Shown in pieces: positions 1 to 9,190 of a stretch of DNA of 64,000 nucleotides. The translations under genes and the position numbers were made by a program. The stretch is from contig JAOTOL010001498.1 of assembly GCA_034440575.1 (NCBI GenBank), positions 186,001 through 250,000 of the forward strand, given 5' to 3'. The stretch's first letter is position 1. The number at the start of each line of letters is the position of its first letter. The notes under the pieces are model-generated. The model had not been told where the DNA came from, did not search any database, and saw only the letters and a list, made by a program, of their open reading frames with translations. This DNA is from Imbricaverruca yamaguchii (taxonomy: Eukaryota; Arthropoda; Thecostraca; Neoverrucidae).

Positions 1-387
1 CATCAAATTCATGGCCGGCTTCGCGCTCGGAATTCCCATCGTTTCGCCTGCCTGGATTACAAAGTCGAAGCAGGCGAAACATTTTCTTGGTGAGCAATCT
101 ACCTGAACACGCAATGTGCTTGTGATTTCGGGTCGTATTGAACGTGATAGTATGGAAGTGTCTCACGCCAAGTTAAACGTGTTCTTTACACCGATTATGT
201 GCTCCAGTGTACCAAAAATGTCCTACTGTGGCTATGTCTGTACAGTATGTATGTACCAGTGCTAACCTTCGGAGTTGACGTAGTATACCGGCTACTTTTA
301 TGGGGAATGAGACGAGGCGGTGCGTCGAGATGTAGGAAGTGTTCTCTTTCAAAATTGGGTTTTTCTTTGTTATTTTTCGTAATGCAG
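1..387. other. Intron of the PTIP-like gene (partial)
   Basis: No coding exon is recognised. The segment ends in a pyrimidine-rich stretch followed by AG at 386-387, a good 3' splice site for the exon that follows. The rest of the PTIP-like gene must lie to the left of the window. Confidence 0.5.
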
Positions 388-570
388 CGACTGGATGTCC
401 TCCAACAGACCCATGGGAGTTCCTGGTGTCGGACCGGGCCGCGGAGGGCAAGTTCGGCTTCCGTCTGGACCAGAACCTGCGTAAGGCCAGTCGGCGCGCC
501 CACCGGTTACTGCACGGCTGGTCCCTCTACGCCACACCGAGCGTGGTGCCGCCGCCCGACCAGCTCAGAG
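388..570 (+). CDS. PAXIP1: PAXIP1/PTIP-like, penultimate coding exon (C-terminal BRCT, first half)
   Basis: The exon encodes the start of the last BRCT domain of a PTIP-like protein, a nuclear adaptor for phosphoproteins in the DNA-damage response and in MLL3/4 histone-methyltransferase complexes. Visible signs are the segment FGFRLDQNLRKASRRAH and then LYATPSVVPPPDQLR, which align in order with the end of vertebrate PTIP as I remember it. The acceptor is AG at 386-387 after a T-rich tract; a second AG at 407-408 would give the same phase. The donor is AG/GTGAGG at 570/571, phase 1. Joined to 2190 it restores a Glu codon and reads LR-EIVECGGG across the junction. Assignment to PTIP rather than MDC1 rests on this junction and on the C-terminal end; it is strong but from memory. 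Confidence 0.8.
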
Positions 571-1425
571 GTGAGGTGTCCCGCCCGACCAGCTCAGAGG
601 TGAGGCGTCTGACCAGCTCAGAGGTGAGGTGTCCCGCCCGACCAGCTCAGAGGTGAGGTGTCCCGCCCGACCAGCTCAGAGGTGAGGCGTCTGACCAGCT
701 CAGAGGTGAGGTGTCCCGCCCGACCAGCTCAGAGGTGAGGTGTCCCGCTCGACCAGATCAGAGGTGAGGCGCCTGACCAGCTCAGAGGTGAGGCGTCTGA
801 CCAGCTCAGAGGTGAGGTGTCCCGCTCGACCAGATCAGAGGTGAGGCGTCTGACCAGCTCAGAGGTGAGGCGTCTGACCAGCTCAGAGGTGAGGCGTCCC
901 GCCCGACCAGCTCAGAGGTGAGGTGTCCCGCTCGACCAGATCAGAGGTGAGGCGTCTGACCAGCTCAGAGGTGAGGTGTCCCGCCCGACCAGCTCAGAGG
1001 TGAGGCGTCTGACCAGCTCAGAGGTGAGGTGTCCCGCTCGACCAGATCAGAGGTGAGGCGTCTGACCAGCTCAGAGGTGAGGTGTCCCGCCCGACCAGCT
1101 CAGAGGTGAGGTGTCCCGCTCGACCAGATCAGAGGTGAGGCGTCTGACCAGCTCAGAGGTGAGGTGTCCCGCCCGACCAGCTCAGAGGTGAGGTGTCCCG
1201 CTCGACCAGATCAGAGGTGAGGCGTCTGACCAGCTCAGAGGTGAGGCGTCCCGCCCGACCAGCTCAGAGGTGAGGTGTCCCGCCCGACCAGCTCAGAAGT
1301 GAGGCCTCCCGCTCGACCAGCTCAGAGGTCTCATCTGAATAGTTCAGAGGTGAGGCTTCTCGTCTGACCAGCTCAGAGGTGAGATGTCCCACTCGACCAG
1401 CTCAGAGGTGACACATCTCGTCTGT
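561..1425 (+). repeat. Minisatellite multiplying the PTIP splice donor
   Basis: Units of about 24 and 29 bp repeat roughly 28-30 times by eye. Each contains GACCAGCTCAGAG/GTGAGG, that is the last bases of the preceding exon followed by its 5' splice site. Three unit types alternate (CCGCCCGACC, CCGCTCGACC, CGTCTGACC). The exon reading frame stays open into the array up to a stop at 654-656. The last three or four copies, after about 1290, are degenerate. Confidence 0.95.
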
Positions 1426-2189
1426 TCAGCTAAGCGATGAAGTTTTCGCTTGACCAGATCAGACGTGGTGTCTCACTCAACCAACTTTCTGCCTAGCCCG
1501 CTCAGCCAGCTTCCAGTGTATGGGCGCTGTATGACCAACGCGGTCGATGCGCCCGTAAGCCCAAAAAGCCAACCAGCCAACCAGCTTCCAGTGTGTGACT
1601 TGCACATTGTACTCTACACTTGCACATTGCACTATATACTTGCACATCATACTATATGCTTCCACATTGTATTCTGGAGCCAGCGTTGTGATGTACACGA
1701 GTTGTGTTTCGCAGTCCATCCGGCGACATTCAGGTGTGAAATGTGTGGCGTGTCGAAGACCTCTCCGTGAAGGTAGTCATAGGGAAGTAGTGTTCACATG
1801 TGGTCCACAGGCGAAGCCACCTGGTACGGTTAGTGACACTCAACTTCGCCGGCTGTGTTTTCCTGTGCTAATCCCGACGAAAGAGAATGTGTATTTGTGT
1901 GAGATAGTTCCATGCGATCAGCCTCATTCAGCCTTATGGACAAAACGTTTTTAGGGGTAGGGTGGAGGTGATTACCCTTATGGTCCAAAGGTCGTCCTTC
2001 CTCCACCTGCCCACTCTACTGCCTCTGCTGCTGCTTTAAGATGGTTAGACTATATAATTATACCAGCTGATGTCTCATTTTTGCACTTCCAGGGACAGGT
2101 TATCGTGCTCCAACCTGGGTGATTATGGGATGATGGTGTGTGGCAGTGGGGGCATGTTTCTGTACTGAGTTGCCCTCTGGCCGCTGCAG
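1426..2189 (+). other. Rest of the PTIP intron, no gene seen
   Basis: It contains a dispersed-repeat copy at 1522-1590 and a run of short TTGCACAT-type repeats near 1600-1670. It ends with the acceptor CTGCAG at 2184-2189. No convincing exon was found. Confidence 0.5.
1522..1590 (+). repeat. Dispersed repeat C (GGGCGC...GCGCCC core)
   Basis: The sequence reads GGGCGCTGTATGACC, a short spacer, GTCGATGCGCCC, then a CCAACCAG microsatellite tail. The same core recurs at about 31652-31700, 32200-32228, 49701-49749, 49806-49860, 49983-50045 and 53242-53292. It looks like the conserved 3' end of a retroposon. No family name is claimed. Confidence 0.7.
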
Positions 2190-2395
2190 AGATAGTGGAG
2201 TGCGGCGGCGGCGTGTTCCTGGAGCGGCCACCGCGCAGCACCGGGGACCGCCTGCTGGTGGTGTCCTGCCTGAAGGACACCACCTACTGGGTGGCAGCCC
2301 ACCGCCTCCACCTGCCCATCGTCTCTGTAGAGCTGCTGCTCACCGGCATCCTGCGCCAGGATCTGGACGTCAACAAGCACAGGCTCAGGGTGTGA
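2190..2395 (+). CDS. PAXIP1: PAXIP1/PTIP-like, last coding exon (C-terminal BRCT, second half)
   Basis: After the acceptor the exon reads IVECGGGVFLERPPRS, then LLVVSCLKDTTYW, then LLTGILRQDLDVNKH, and stops with TGA at 2393-2395. This is the normal order for the end of a BRCT domain: a GG turn, a hydrophobic strand with a Ser, then the LTG helix. The end matches the position where vertebrate PTIP stops (an LTGVL-type helix followed by a few residues). The phase-1 intron is consistent with the upstream exon. No frameshift or internal stop is seen. Confidence 0.8.
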
Positions 2396-3060
2396 CGTGT
2401 GCCCCGTCCCGAGTCGAAGCTCAGACATCTAGCCGCGTATAATTGCTGTGTGACGCCAGCTTCACCCGTTGGTGGCGTTTGGCGTGTGCCTTCCCACCTG
2501 GGTTCGCTCATGGACCCGGGGTTGCTCGTGGCAGCAGCGCGCGCTCGCTGGTGTGGGGCTCCTAACGACACGTTGCGGGCGGATTCTAAGGCAGTCGGCT
2601 CTTTTTGTCTAGCACTTACAGGCCTGATGCTTTATCCGGCACAGGCGAGCGGAGAACGGTACGCCTTCGACGGGGTGGCAATCGCTCTGCGTTGTTCGCT
2701 TGGTCATGGAGCGGCGGCGGGCGGTCGGCCGCCCGACGGCTGTCCACGCTGTCTCTGGCGGTCACAGCGCTGGTGTCCCCGCGCCGCTGGTGTAGAGATT
2801 CACTGTGATGTGTGTGGGCCGCCTTGGGCAAGTGCGGCCACCTTTCCGCCGTGTGCACTGCCCGGACAGCTGCCGCGCGTTGTTTGTGATCTATAGGGCG
2901 GCATGGAACTGCGAATAGTGTCAACATCCCTGCGTACGGATGTGTTTTAAATCAATTTTTAGTACGAATTGTGTTCAAAGGCATGAAGTAAGCATCACTG
3001 CATTGATATTGGTTTTTTGTACGTAATAAATGCCGTTGTTTTCCTAGATACATTGTTTAC
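2396..3060 (+). other. 3' UTR of the PTIP-like gene
   Basis: Non-coding sequence follows the stop codon, with a shift from GC-rich to AT-rich near 2930. AATAAA lies at 3025-3030, giving a UTR of about 0.65 kb. Open frames inside 2399-2930 show no recognisable domain and are taken as chance. Confidence 0.55.
3025..3030 (+). promoter_or_regulatory. Poly(A) signal AATAAA
   Basis: A canonical hexamer about 630 bases after the PTIP stop codon, followed by T/G-rich sequence (GTTGTTTTCC) as expected for a cleavage region. Confidence 0.6.
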
Positions 3061-3362
3061 TGTAGGTTTAAAACGTCACGCTGTCGAGTTTTAAGTAAAA
3101 AAGTCATGGATTAAAAACACGAAAGTGTAACAAGAAATGCGAGCATGAAAGTGCAGTGCATATTTGCACCAAACCAGAAAACAAAGTTGTGCAAGTAGTT
3201 TCGAAGATCTGTTAACCCGAAGCCTGCTCTGATGAACATTGCTAAATCATGAACAGACCTGCAGTAGTAAAGTAAAGTCGCAAAGCCATGTCTCGTCTTG
3301 AGTACCACCGCAACCAAGTACACAGGTCATGTCAGTGGTAGGTTGAGCAGGCATGATGGCTC

Positions 3363-4267
3363 ATAAAAAGTATAGCAAAGTTGCCTTGCACGTTTTGGAC
3401 ATAATACTTCCCACAACATTAACAACGCATGTTTATTGAGGAAGAATGCTATGTTTATGCAAGACTACCTACCCGGACCTAGTTGGATTGCATTGTATTG
3501 TATTCCTTGTATTGGTACCAAGAGACACTCAGCATCAAATGTGGAAAACGCTTAAAAAAGGGGATGGGACAGGAGGCTATTGAAACATTAAGAAACACAC
3601 GCATACAATACTCAAACATACTCACGTACAGCCCTTCTCAGCGCCTCCTTCAGAATAAACTTAAAAGCCCGTCGCATATTCTCGGCCCTAACTTCCTCGG
3701 GGAGACTGTTCCAAAGAACTGCAGCATGGTACATGAAAGAGCGTTGCGCAAAAGAAGTTTTCAGGCGTGGGCGCTCTACTGAAAACGGTGTTGATCGCGT
3801 AGATCGAGAGCTGACATCACTTCTCAATGTCACAAGATCGCGCATGGTTTTAGGTGCTCCCGAGTGATGCACTGCAAGATGAACCAGTGAGCAATCCCTA
3901 ATGTCGACAAAGCGTTGAAAGCTAGGCCAGCCTAACCGCTCGATAACATGCGATATATGGCCATAGCGAGAGGTCCTAGTTATGATCCTAGCCGCCCTCA
4001 TTATGACTTTGGATTCGCACGCGTTTGGTGCCGCATGTCGCATGCAGCAGACCAGATTGAGCAACAGTACATTACATGGGGGAAAACCAGTGCAAGCACT
4101 AACTTCGACAGCGTTTCTTCAGTCTAGCGAATCTCTATCCAACTAGGTCCCGGTAGGTAGTCTTGCATAAACGTAACATACTTCTTCAATAAACATGCGT
4201 TGTTCATGTTGTAGTAAGTATTTGTATGCAAGGCATAAAGTGGGAAGCAACATTGCTATACTTATTG
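3363..4267. mobile_element. Inverted-repeat element with a LINE fragment in its loop
   Basis: The sequence at about 3368-3487 recurs inverted at about 4134-4263. Outer pair: AAGTATAGCAAAGTTGC at 3368 against GCAACATTGCTATACTT at 4247. Inner pair: GGACCTAGTTGGA on the left against TCCAACTAGGTCC on the right. Arms are about 115-120 bp and imperfect. The loop holds the 3' end of a non-LTR retrotransposon on the minus strand. Confidence 0.75.
3612..4064 (-). pseudogene. C-terminal fragment of a CR1/L2-type LINE reverse-transcriptase ORF
   Basis: The 150-residue open frame matches the tail after the RT domain in CR1/L2/Jockey-like LINEs: an RAARII segment, then RSTRSTPFSVERPRLKTSFA, then the hallmark YHAAVLWNSLPEEVR. 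The RT domain itself is absent, so the copy is 5'-truncated. Downstream on the minus strand the copy ends in an ATACA-type short repeat at about 3487-3510, typical of LINE 3' tails. It is non-functional alone. Confidence 0.8.
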
Positions 4268-4785
4268 ACAAATTACTGACAAGCAGCTCTGCCCGGACAG
4301 TGTGAATTACAGGTATTACGGCAAAAACTAGGCGACCTAAGTGGTCCGCGCGTCCTAAGCCAACAAACTCATCGCCGTATTACCTCTAACCCAACCGAAC
4401 TTCACTTCTATCTCCAGTGATTCAGTGATGTGACATTCATGAGTGAAAACTACTATTACCAACGCCTAACCAATGCTAGGTGTGCTTAAATATAAAACGA
4501 AACAAGTCACTGTGTCTGAACAATCAGCTTTTTTTCTAGCACAGTTTCACCCCTATATGACAGCGATAAAGCACATATCATGCATATGTTTACAACATTC
4601 TGGAGAAAGATGCATCGTGCAAACATAAATGTTTGCGCCGGGATTGATCGCGTGACTGCAGTGGCAGTGAGACCGACCGCGCAACCCGTGGTAGTCCTCA
4701 CACCCATGGGATCGTCTGACACGCCGCATCAGTCGGGACTGGGTGTCTTCTCGGGCAAGACCCTCAGAAGTCCCTCTCGTGATAG
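4268..4785. other. Intergenic, no gene seen
   Basis: Unique-looking AT-rich sequence with no recognisable coding exon, RNA gene or repeat. Confidence 0.4.
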
Positions 4786-5125
4786 CCGGCTACTCAGCGG
4801 TCCCTGCCGCGGCCGCCGACCCCTCAGCAGTCCATCACGTCCCCGATCCCTCAGCAGTCCCTGTCGCGGCCGCCGATCCCTCAGCAGTCCCTGTCACGTC
4901 CCCCGATCCCTCAGCGGTCCCTGCCACGGCCGCCAATCCCTCAGCGGTCCCTGTCGCGGCCGCCTCAGCAGTCCCTGTCGCGGCCGCCGATCCCTCAGCA
5001 GTCCTTCTCGTCGTGGCCGTCGGAACAGTCCCTGTCGCGGCCGCCGATCCCTCAGCGGTCCCTGTCGCGGCCGCCTCAGCAGTCCCTGTCGCGGCCGCCG
5101 ATCCCTCAGCAGTCCTTCTCGTCGT
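4785..5125 (-). repeat. Minisatellite derived from the end of the LDLa gene, stop codon included
   Basis: On the minus strand a 30-bp unit GACTGCTGA-GGGATCGGCGGCCGC-GACAGG repeats about ten times with variants. GACTGCTGA is the last two codons and stop of the LDLa gene. One copy near 5008-5034 also carries the preceding codons (GHDEKDC). The array therefore grew from the coding/3'UTR boundary. Confidence 0.9.
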
Positions 5126-7070
5126 GGCCGTCTGCACAGTCTTGTCTGCCGTCGCAGAGCGTGTCGTCCGGCAGGCAGCGGTCGTCGCAGCGGTACTCGC
5201 TGGACCCGCACGGCGCCGAGCGCGAGCAGCCGTACTCGTGCGACTCGTCCGAGTTGTCGACGCAGTCCTTGCGGCCGTCGCACATGTAGCAGCTGTCGAT
5301 GCACTCGCCGCTGAGACAGCGGAACTGGTCGGGCCGGCAGACCTCCGATGGCGGCGGACAGCCCCGCTCGTCCGAGCCGTCCGAGCAATCCTGGCTGCCG
5401 TCGCACAGGTGCGCCACGTCCAGACAGCGGCCATCGCAGTGGAACTCGCGAGATGTGCACGGTCGCGGAGTGGGCGGCCGAGTGGGGCAGCCGCGCTCAT
5501 CTGAGCCGTCCGAGCAGTCCAGTCTGCCGTCGCAGCGGCGTGCCACGTCCACGCAGCGGCCGTCGCAGCGGAACTCGCGGGATGTGCACGGGCGCGGAGT
5601 GGGCGGCCGAGTGGGGCAGCCGCGCTCATCTGAGCCGTCCGAGCAGTCCAGTCTGCCGTCGCAGCGGCGCGCCACGTCCACGCAGCGGCCATCGCAGCGG
5701 AACTCGTAGTACGTGCAGGGCCTGGGGGTGGGCGGCCGTGTGGGACAGCCGCGCTCATCTGAGCCATCCGAGCAGTCCAGTCTTCCGTCGCAGCGGCGTG
5801 CCACGTCCACGCAGCGGCCGTCGCAGCGGAACTCGTGGTCGGAGCAAGGCCGTCTGGTCGTCGGCACTGGACGACATCCCTGCTCGTCGGAGCCGTCGGC
5901 GCAGTCAGGGCTCCCGTTGCACCTGTAGCAATCGGGAATGCACCGGCCGTTGTTGCAGCGGAACTGGTCCCTGTCGCAGCCGGACGGGGGCGGCGGAGGC
6001 GGCGGCGGCGGCCGGGTAGGGCAGAAGGGGCCCTCATCTGAGCCGTCCGAGCAGTCCTGTCTGCCGTCGCAGCGGCGTGCCACGTCCACGCAGCGGCCGT
6101 CGCAGCGGAACTCGTAGTACGTGCAGGGCCTGGGGGTGGGCGGCCGTGTGGGACAGCCGCGCTCATCTGAGCCATCCGAGCAGTCCTGTCTGCCGTCGCA
6201 GCGGCGTGCCACGTCCACGCAGCGGCCGTCGCAGCGGAACTCGCGGGATGTGCACGGCCGCGGAGTGGGCGGCCGTGTGGGACAGCCGCGCTCATCTGAG
6301 CCATCCGAGCAGTCCTGTCTGCCGTCACAGCGGCGTGCCACGTCCACACAGCGGCCGTCGCAGCGGAACTCGTAGTACGTGCAGGGCCTGGGGGTGGGCG
6401 GCCGTGTGGGACAGCCGCGCTCATCTGAGCCGTCCGAGCAGTCCAGTCTGCCGTCGCAGCGGCGTGCCACGTCCACGCAGCGGCCATCGCAGCGGAACTC
6501 AAGAGACGTGCAGGGTCGCGGAGTGGACGGCGGCGGCTGCGTTGCGCAGTTGTTCTCGTCGTAGCCGAGCCTACAGTCGCGCACGCCGTCGCACACCTTG
6601 TGACCGGGCAGACAGCGGTTGTCGCAGCGAAACTCGCCGACGGCGCACTCGAGCGAGCAGCCGTGGTCAGCTGTCTCGTCGGAGCCGTCGGGACAGTCGG
6701 CGCGCGTGTCGCACGTGTAGCAGCGCTCGATGCAGGTGCCGTCGCGGCAGCGGAACTCGTCCTTGGTACAGCGGCCGACGGCGCGGCGCGGCCGGCCGAC
6801 CCGGCCGCAGCCCATCTCGTCGGAGCCGTCGGCGCAGTCTGGCCGGCCGTCGCAGACGCGGCCGCGCTGCACACAGGCGCCGCCGCCGCAGCGGAACGCG
6901 GCCCGTGCGCAGCCGGCCGTCGCGTTGGCGGCGACCTGGCGCGGCGGCGGCGGTAGTAGAGGCGGAGTGGCCGCGCCGACGGTCGGCTGCCGTCCGGCGT
7001 TGGCCGCAGGAGCCGGGACCGACACGGCGCCGGCCAGCGCCAGCAGAGCAGCTGCCAACAGCGTGCTCAT
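5106..7070 (-). CDS. Secreted protein with 14 LDL-receptor class A modules
   Basis: The 654-residue protein starts at the Met at 7070-7068 (MSTLLAAALLALAGAVS, a signal peptide). An in-frame GTG 45 bases upstream is not preferred. A short Pro-rich stretch is followed by 14 LDLa modules, each with six Cys and the calcium-binding acidic end (CSDGSDE or variants). Modules 4-7 and 9-12 are nearly identical (EFRCDGRCVDVARRCDG) with PTRPPTPRP linkers, so they look recently duplicated. Modules 1-3, 8, 13 and 14 are divergent. It ends in a final module (GHDEKDC) with no membrane segment, EGF or protease domain in the window. Known role of the fold: extracellular ligand binding. The specific function is unknown. 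It appears to be a single exon. Confidence 0.85.
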   Translation of the reverse strand: MSTLLAAALLALAGAVSVPAPAANAGRQPTVGAATPPLLPPPPRQVAANATAGCARAAFRCGGGACVQRGRVCDGRPDCADGSDEMGCGRVGRPRRAVGRCTKDEFRCRDGTCIERCYTCDTRADCPDGSDETADHGCSLECAVGEFRCDNRCLPGHKVCDGVRDCRLGYDENNCATQPPPSTPRPCTSLEFRCDGRCVDVARRCDGRLDCSDGSDERGCPTRPPTPRPCTYYEFRCDGRCVDVARRCDGRQDCSDGSDERGCPTRPPTPRPCTSREFRCDGRCVDVARRCDGRQDCSDGSDERGCPTRPPTPRPCTYYEFRCDGRCVDVARRCDGRQDCSDGSDEGPFCPTRPPPPPPPPPSGCDRDQFRCNNGRCIPDCYRCNGSPDCADGSDEQGCRPVPTTRRPCSDHEFRCDGRCVDVARRCDGRLDCSDGSDERGCPTRPPTPRPCTYYEFRCDGRCVDVARRCDGRLDCSDGSDERGCPTRPPTPRPCTSREFRCDGRCVDVARRCDGRLDCSDGSDERGCPTRPPTPRPCTSREFHCDGRCLDVAHLCDGSQDCSDGSDERGCPPPSEVCRPDQFRCLSGECIDSCYMCDGRKDCVDNSDESHEYGCSRSAPCGSSEYRCDDRCLPDDTLCDGRQDCADGHDEKDC

Positions 7071-7489
7071 CACGACCTCACGGTGGCCGTCCGTCCACCT
7101 GGCGCCACTCCTCACGACACCCGCCGTCCGCCGCCGACGTCTCCCGGCTCGACAGCAGCTGAACAGCGCCTGCCGCGGCGCACAACCTCGACTGGACGCC
7201 GCGCCGCCGCCGAATGGCCAGCGTCGCGGGCAGGCGCCACCTTAAGCGGGCGACGCGCCAGGGGCGGGCGCAACACACGCAAACCTTTCCGCCGACAGCG
7301 CCGCCGGCGGCGACAGTAAACACCAAGAGCTCATTCAATATACAGAGGCGGGCAGCCGGCTCACGTCTATCGCCAGCCCGCCCGCACCGTCGCCGCTGCG
7401 GCCGACTGGCGGCGGGCCGCGCCGACGCACGTGGGGCCTGCTCTGACCGACGAGACACGTGATGGCCGCTCTGTCGCTCTGTTCCGCGA
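7071..7489 (-). other. 5' flank of the LDLa gene
   Basis: GC-rich sequence directly upstream of the start codon. It probably includes the 5' UTR and promoter. No clear TATA box was seen; the nearest AT-rich spot is a TTAAG at about 7243. Confidence 0.35.
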
Positions 7490-7805
7490 GACACGTGGGA
7501 TCTGCTGTCCCAAGAGACAAGTGGGGACTGCTGTCCCAAGAGACACGTGGGGACTGTTGTCCCAAGAGACACGTGGGGACTGTTGTCCCAAGAGACACGT
7601 GGGATCTACTGTCCCAAGAGACACGTGGTGACTGCTGTCCCAAGAGACACGTGGGGACTGCTGTCCCAAGAGACACGTGGGGACTGTTGTCCCAAGAGAC
7701 ACGTGGGGACTGTTGTCCCAAGAGACACGTGGGATCTACTGTCCCAAGAGACAAGTGGGGACTTCTGTCCCAAGAGACACGTGGGGACTGTTGTCCCAAG
7801 AGAAA
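7490..7805. repeat. 26-bp minisatellite with a CACGTG E-box per unit
   Basis: About 12 units of GGGGACTGTTGTCCCAAGAG-ACACGT, each joining to the next through CACGTG. A few units carry CAAGTG instead. The array lies about 0.4-0.7 kb upstream of the LDLa start codon. Confidence 0.9.
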
Positions 7806-9060
7806 GTTGTGTCTGCTGGCCCACGAGGCACTTGACTGCAGACAGCGCCAGGTGCCTCGTGATAATATACATGCAGCCTGCACTACGGCTAAGAGCTATT
7901 TGGACCGGAATAGGCATCAGTCCTCTGAGTGAATAACACAACCCGTACCCTCACCGGAATACGGACAATGCGCTTAACCATAACATAAAATATACCTTCA
8001 AAACAACACGCATGCAAAAGCCGGTCAAGCGCGCTCTAGGCCAGCATTCAAGAGGGTACACACACATATACGCACACACACACACCTATATATATCGTTA
8101 GGTAAGCACACTTCATAACAGCGTGCTTACCTAACGAACATTGTCTCAGAAGCGTAACCGGCTGGCTAGCCTCGAAACAGCGATCCATGTAGCACGTGAG
8201 CAACAGCGGCGTATTTCGGTAGGCATTGCTCAATGCCAATGATGGCATACTTTTTGCGTGTGTTCGTTATCCTTCTTTTCTAAGCAGCAAGTTTTCTGAA
8301 AGAATTAAGAGTTTGGTAAATCCACAATTTTCAGACACTATTGATGTGCAATAAATGAGGTTCACATATACATAATATCCGCCCGTATATTATAGCTGGG
8401 GCACAATTGCCCGCCATCGGTCTGCCAATCACTGGCTTGTCAACCAGTCACGCTTTTGAGCCGCTGTTATTGAGGCCAGCACGTTTATAGGAAGCAAACC
8501 TATAGGTTGTTTTTTTTTGCTCTGCTGCGTTGTCAACAGTAATGCAGAAATATTAGCTGTGAATGGTGGGCTGTGTCAATTCAGAGATTACTAAGTACAT
8601 TTCTTGGAGTTTTTAACTCAAATGGTCGGTTGAGGGTGATGATTTCGGGTCGCTAAACCCAGCAAGTATTGATTTTACGGTCTTTTGCCAAATATAAAGC
8701 TTCTTTATCTTGCCGAGATCTTTCAAGTCAGCCGACTGACGTCTCTGTGCGATAATTTCCAATGTTTCCCTATAGGCGGCAAGTGCGTAAAGCACGTTTT
8801 CAAAAAAATCACTTTTGCACGGAACGAAAAATGGGTGTAAGGGAAAACAAGCGATTCTATGTTGTTTAGCACGAAAAATAACATGGGATTCCGCGCGAAA
8901 ACCTGGAAAAAGAAGCAAGCCCTCGGCTTCGGCACGGCCCAGTGTGCATGCATAGATTGGAAATCACCAGGGGGCCCCGACCGGTGGGCACGTTTAGTCT
9001 GAGCTAGGAGGTGGTGTTTGCTACACAACGCATCGACTGTTTTTGGTCATGTAGTGTCGC
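7806..9060. other. Intergenic, no gene seen
   Basis: Contains a CA/TA microsatellite (8058-8095) and a perfect 14-bp hairpin (8096-8136). Open frames at 8613-9028 show no domain, and I take them as chance. Confidence 0.4.
8096..8136. repeat. 14-bp perfect inverted repeat (hairpin)
   Basis: CGTTAGGTAAGCAC at 8096-8109 is repeated inverted at 8123-8136 with a 13-base loop. Confidence 0.7.
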
Positions 9061-9190
9061 AAACCTCTCACGATTGGTTATCGTCGAAGATCAGTGACAA
9101 GTCGGACCCGAGCCCACAACCTCTCGGTTGAGAGGTGGGCATTCTACCCCTAGACCACTGCAAAGGTACGCAAGACTCCACCGTCCGCTT
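9061..9190 (-). mobile_element. tRNA-derived SINE, family D, copy 1
   Basis: On the minus strand: TGGTCTAGGGGTAGAATGCC (A-box-like), then AGAGGTTGTGGGCTCGGGTCC (B-box-like) with normal spacing. It is homologous to the head at 15745-15822. The acceptor stem does not pair well, so this is a tRNA-derived repeat rather than a working tRNA gene. Confidence 0.6.

Noticed and set aside
4835..6874. Long alternative-frame ORF across the LDLa gene (-)
   Set aside because: Shadow of the LDLa coding frame caused by GC-rich repeats; Ala/Thr-rich without domain structure.
5299..7162. Several + strand ORFs opposite the LDLa gene
   Set aside because: Antisense shadows (repetitive Ser/Arg-rich) of the duplicated modules.
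9098..9172. A functional tRNA gene
   Set aside because: A and B boxes are present but the acceptor stem does not pair and the same head occurs in a second, longer SINE copy.
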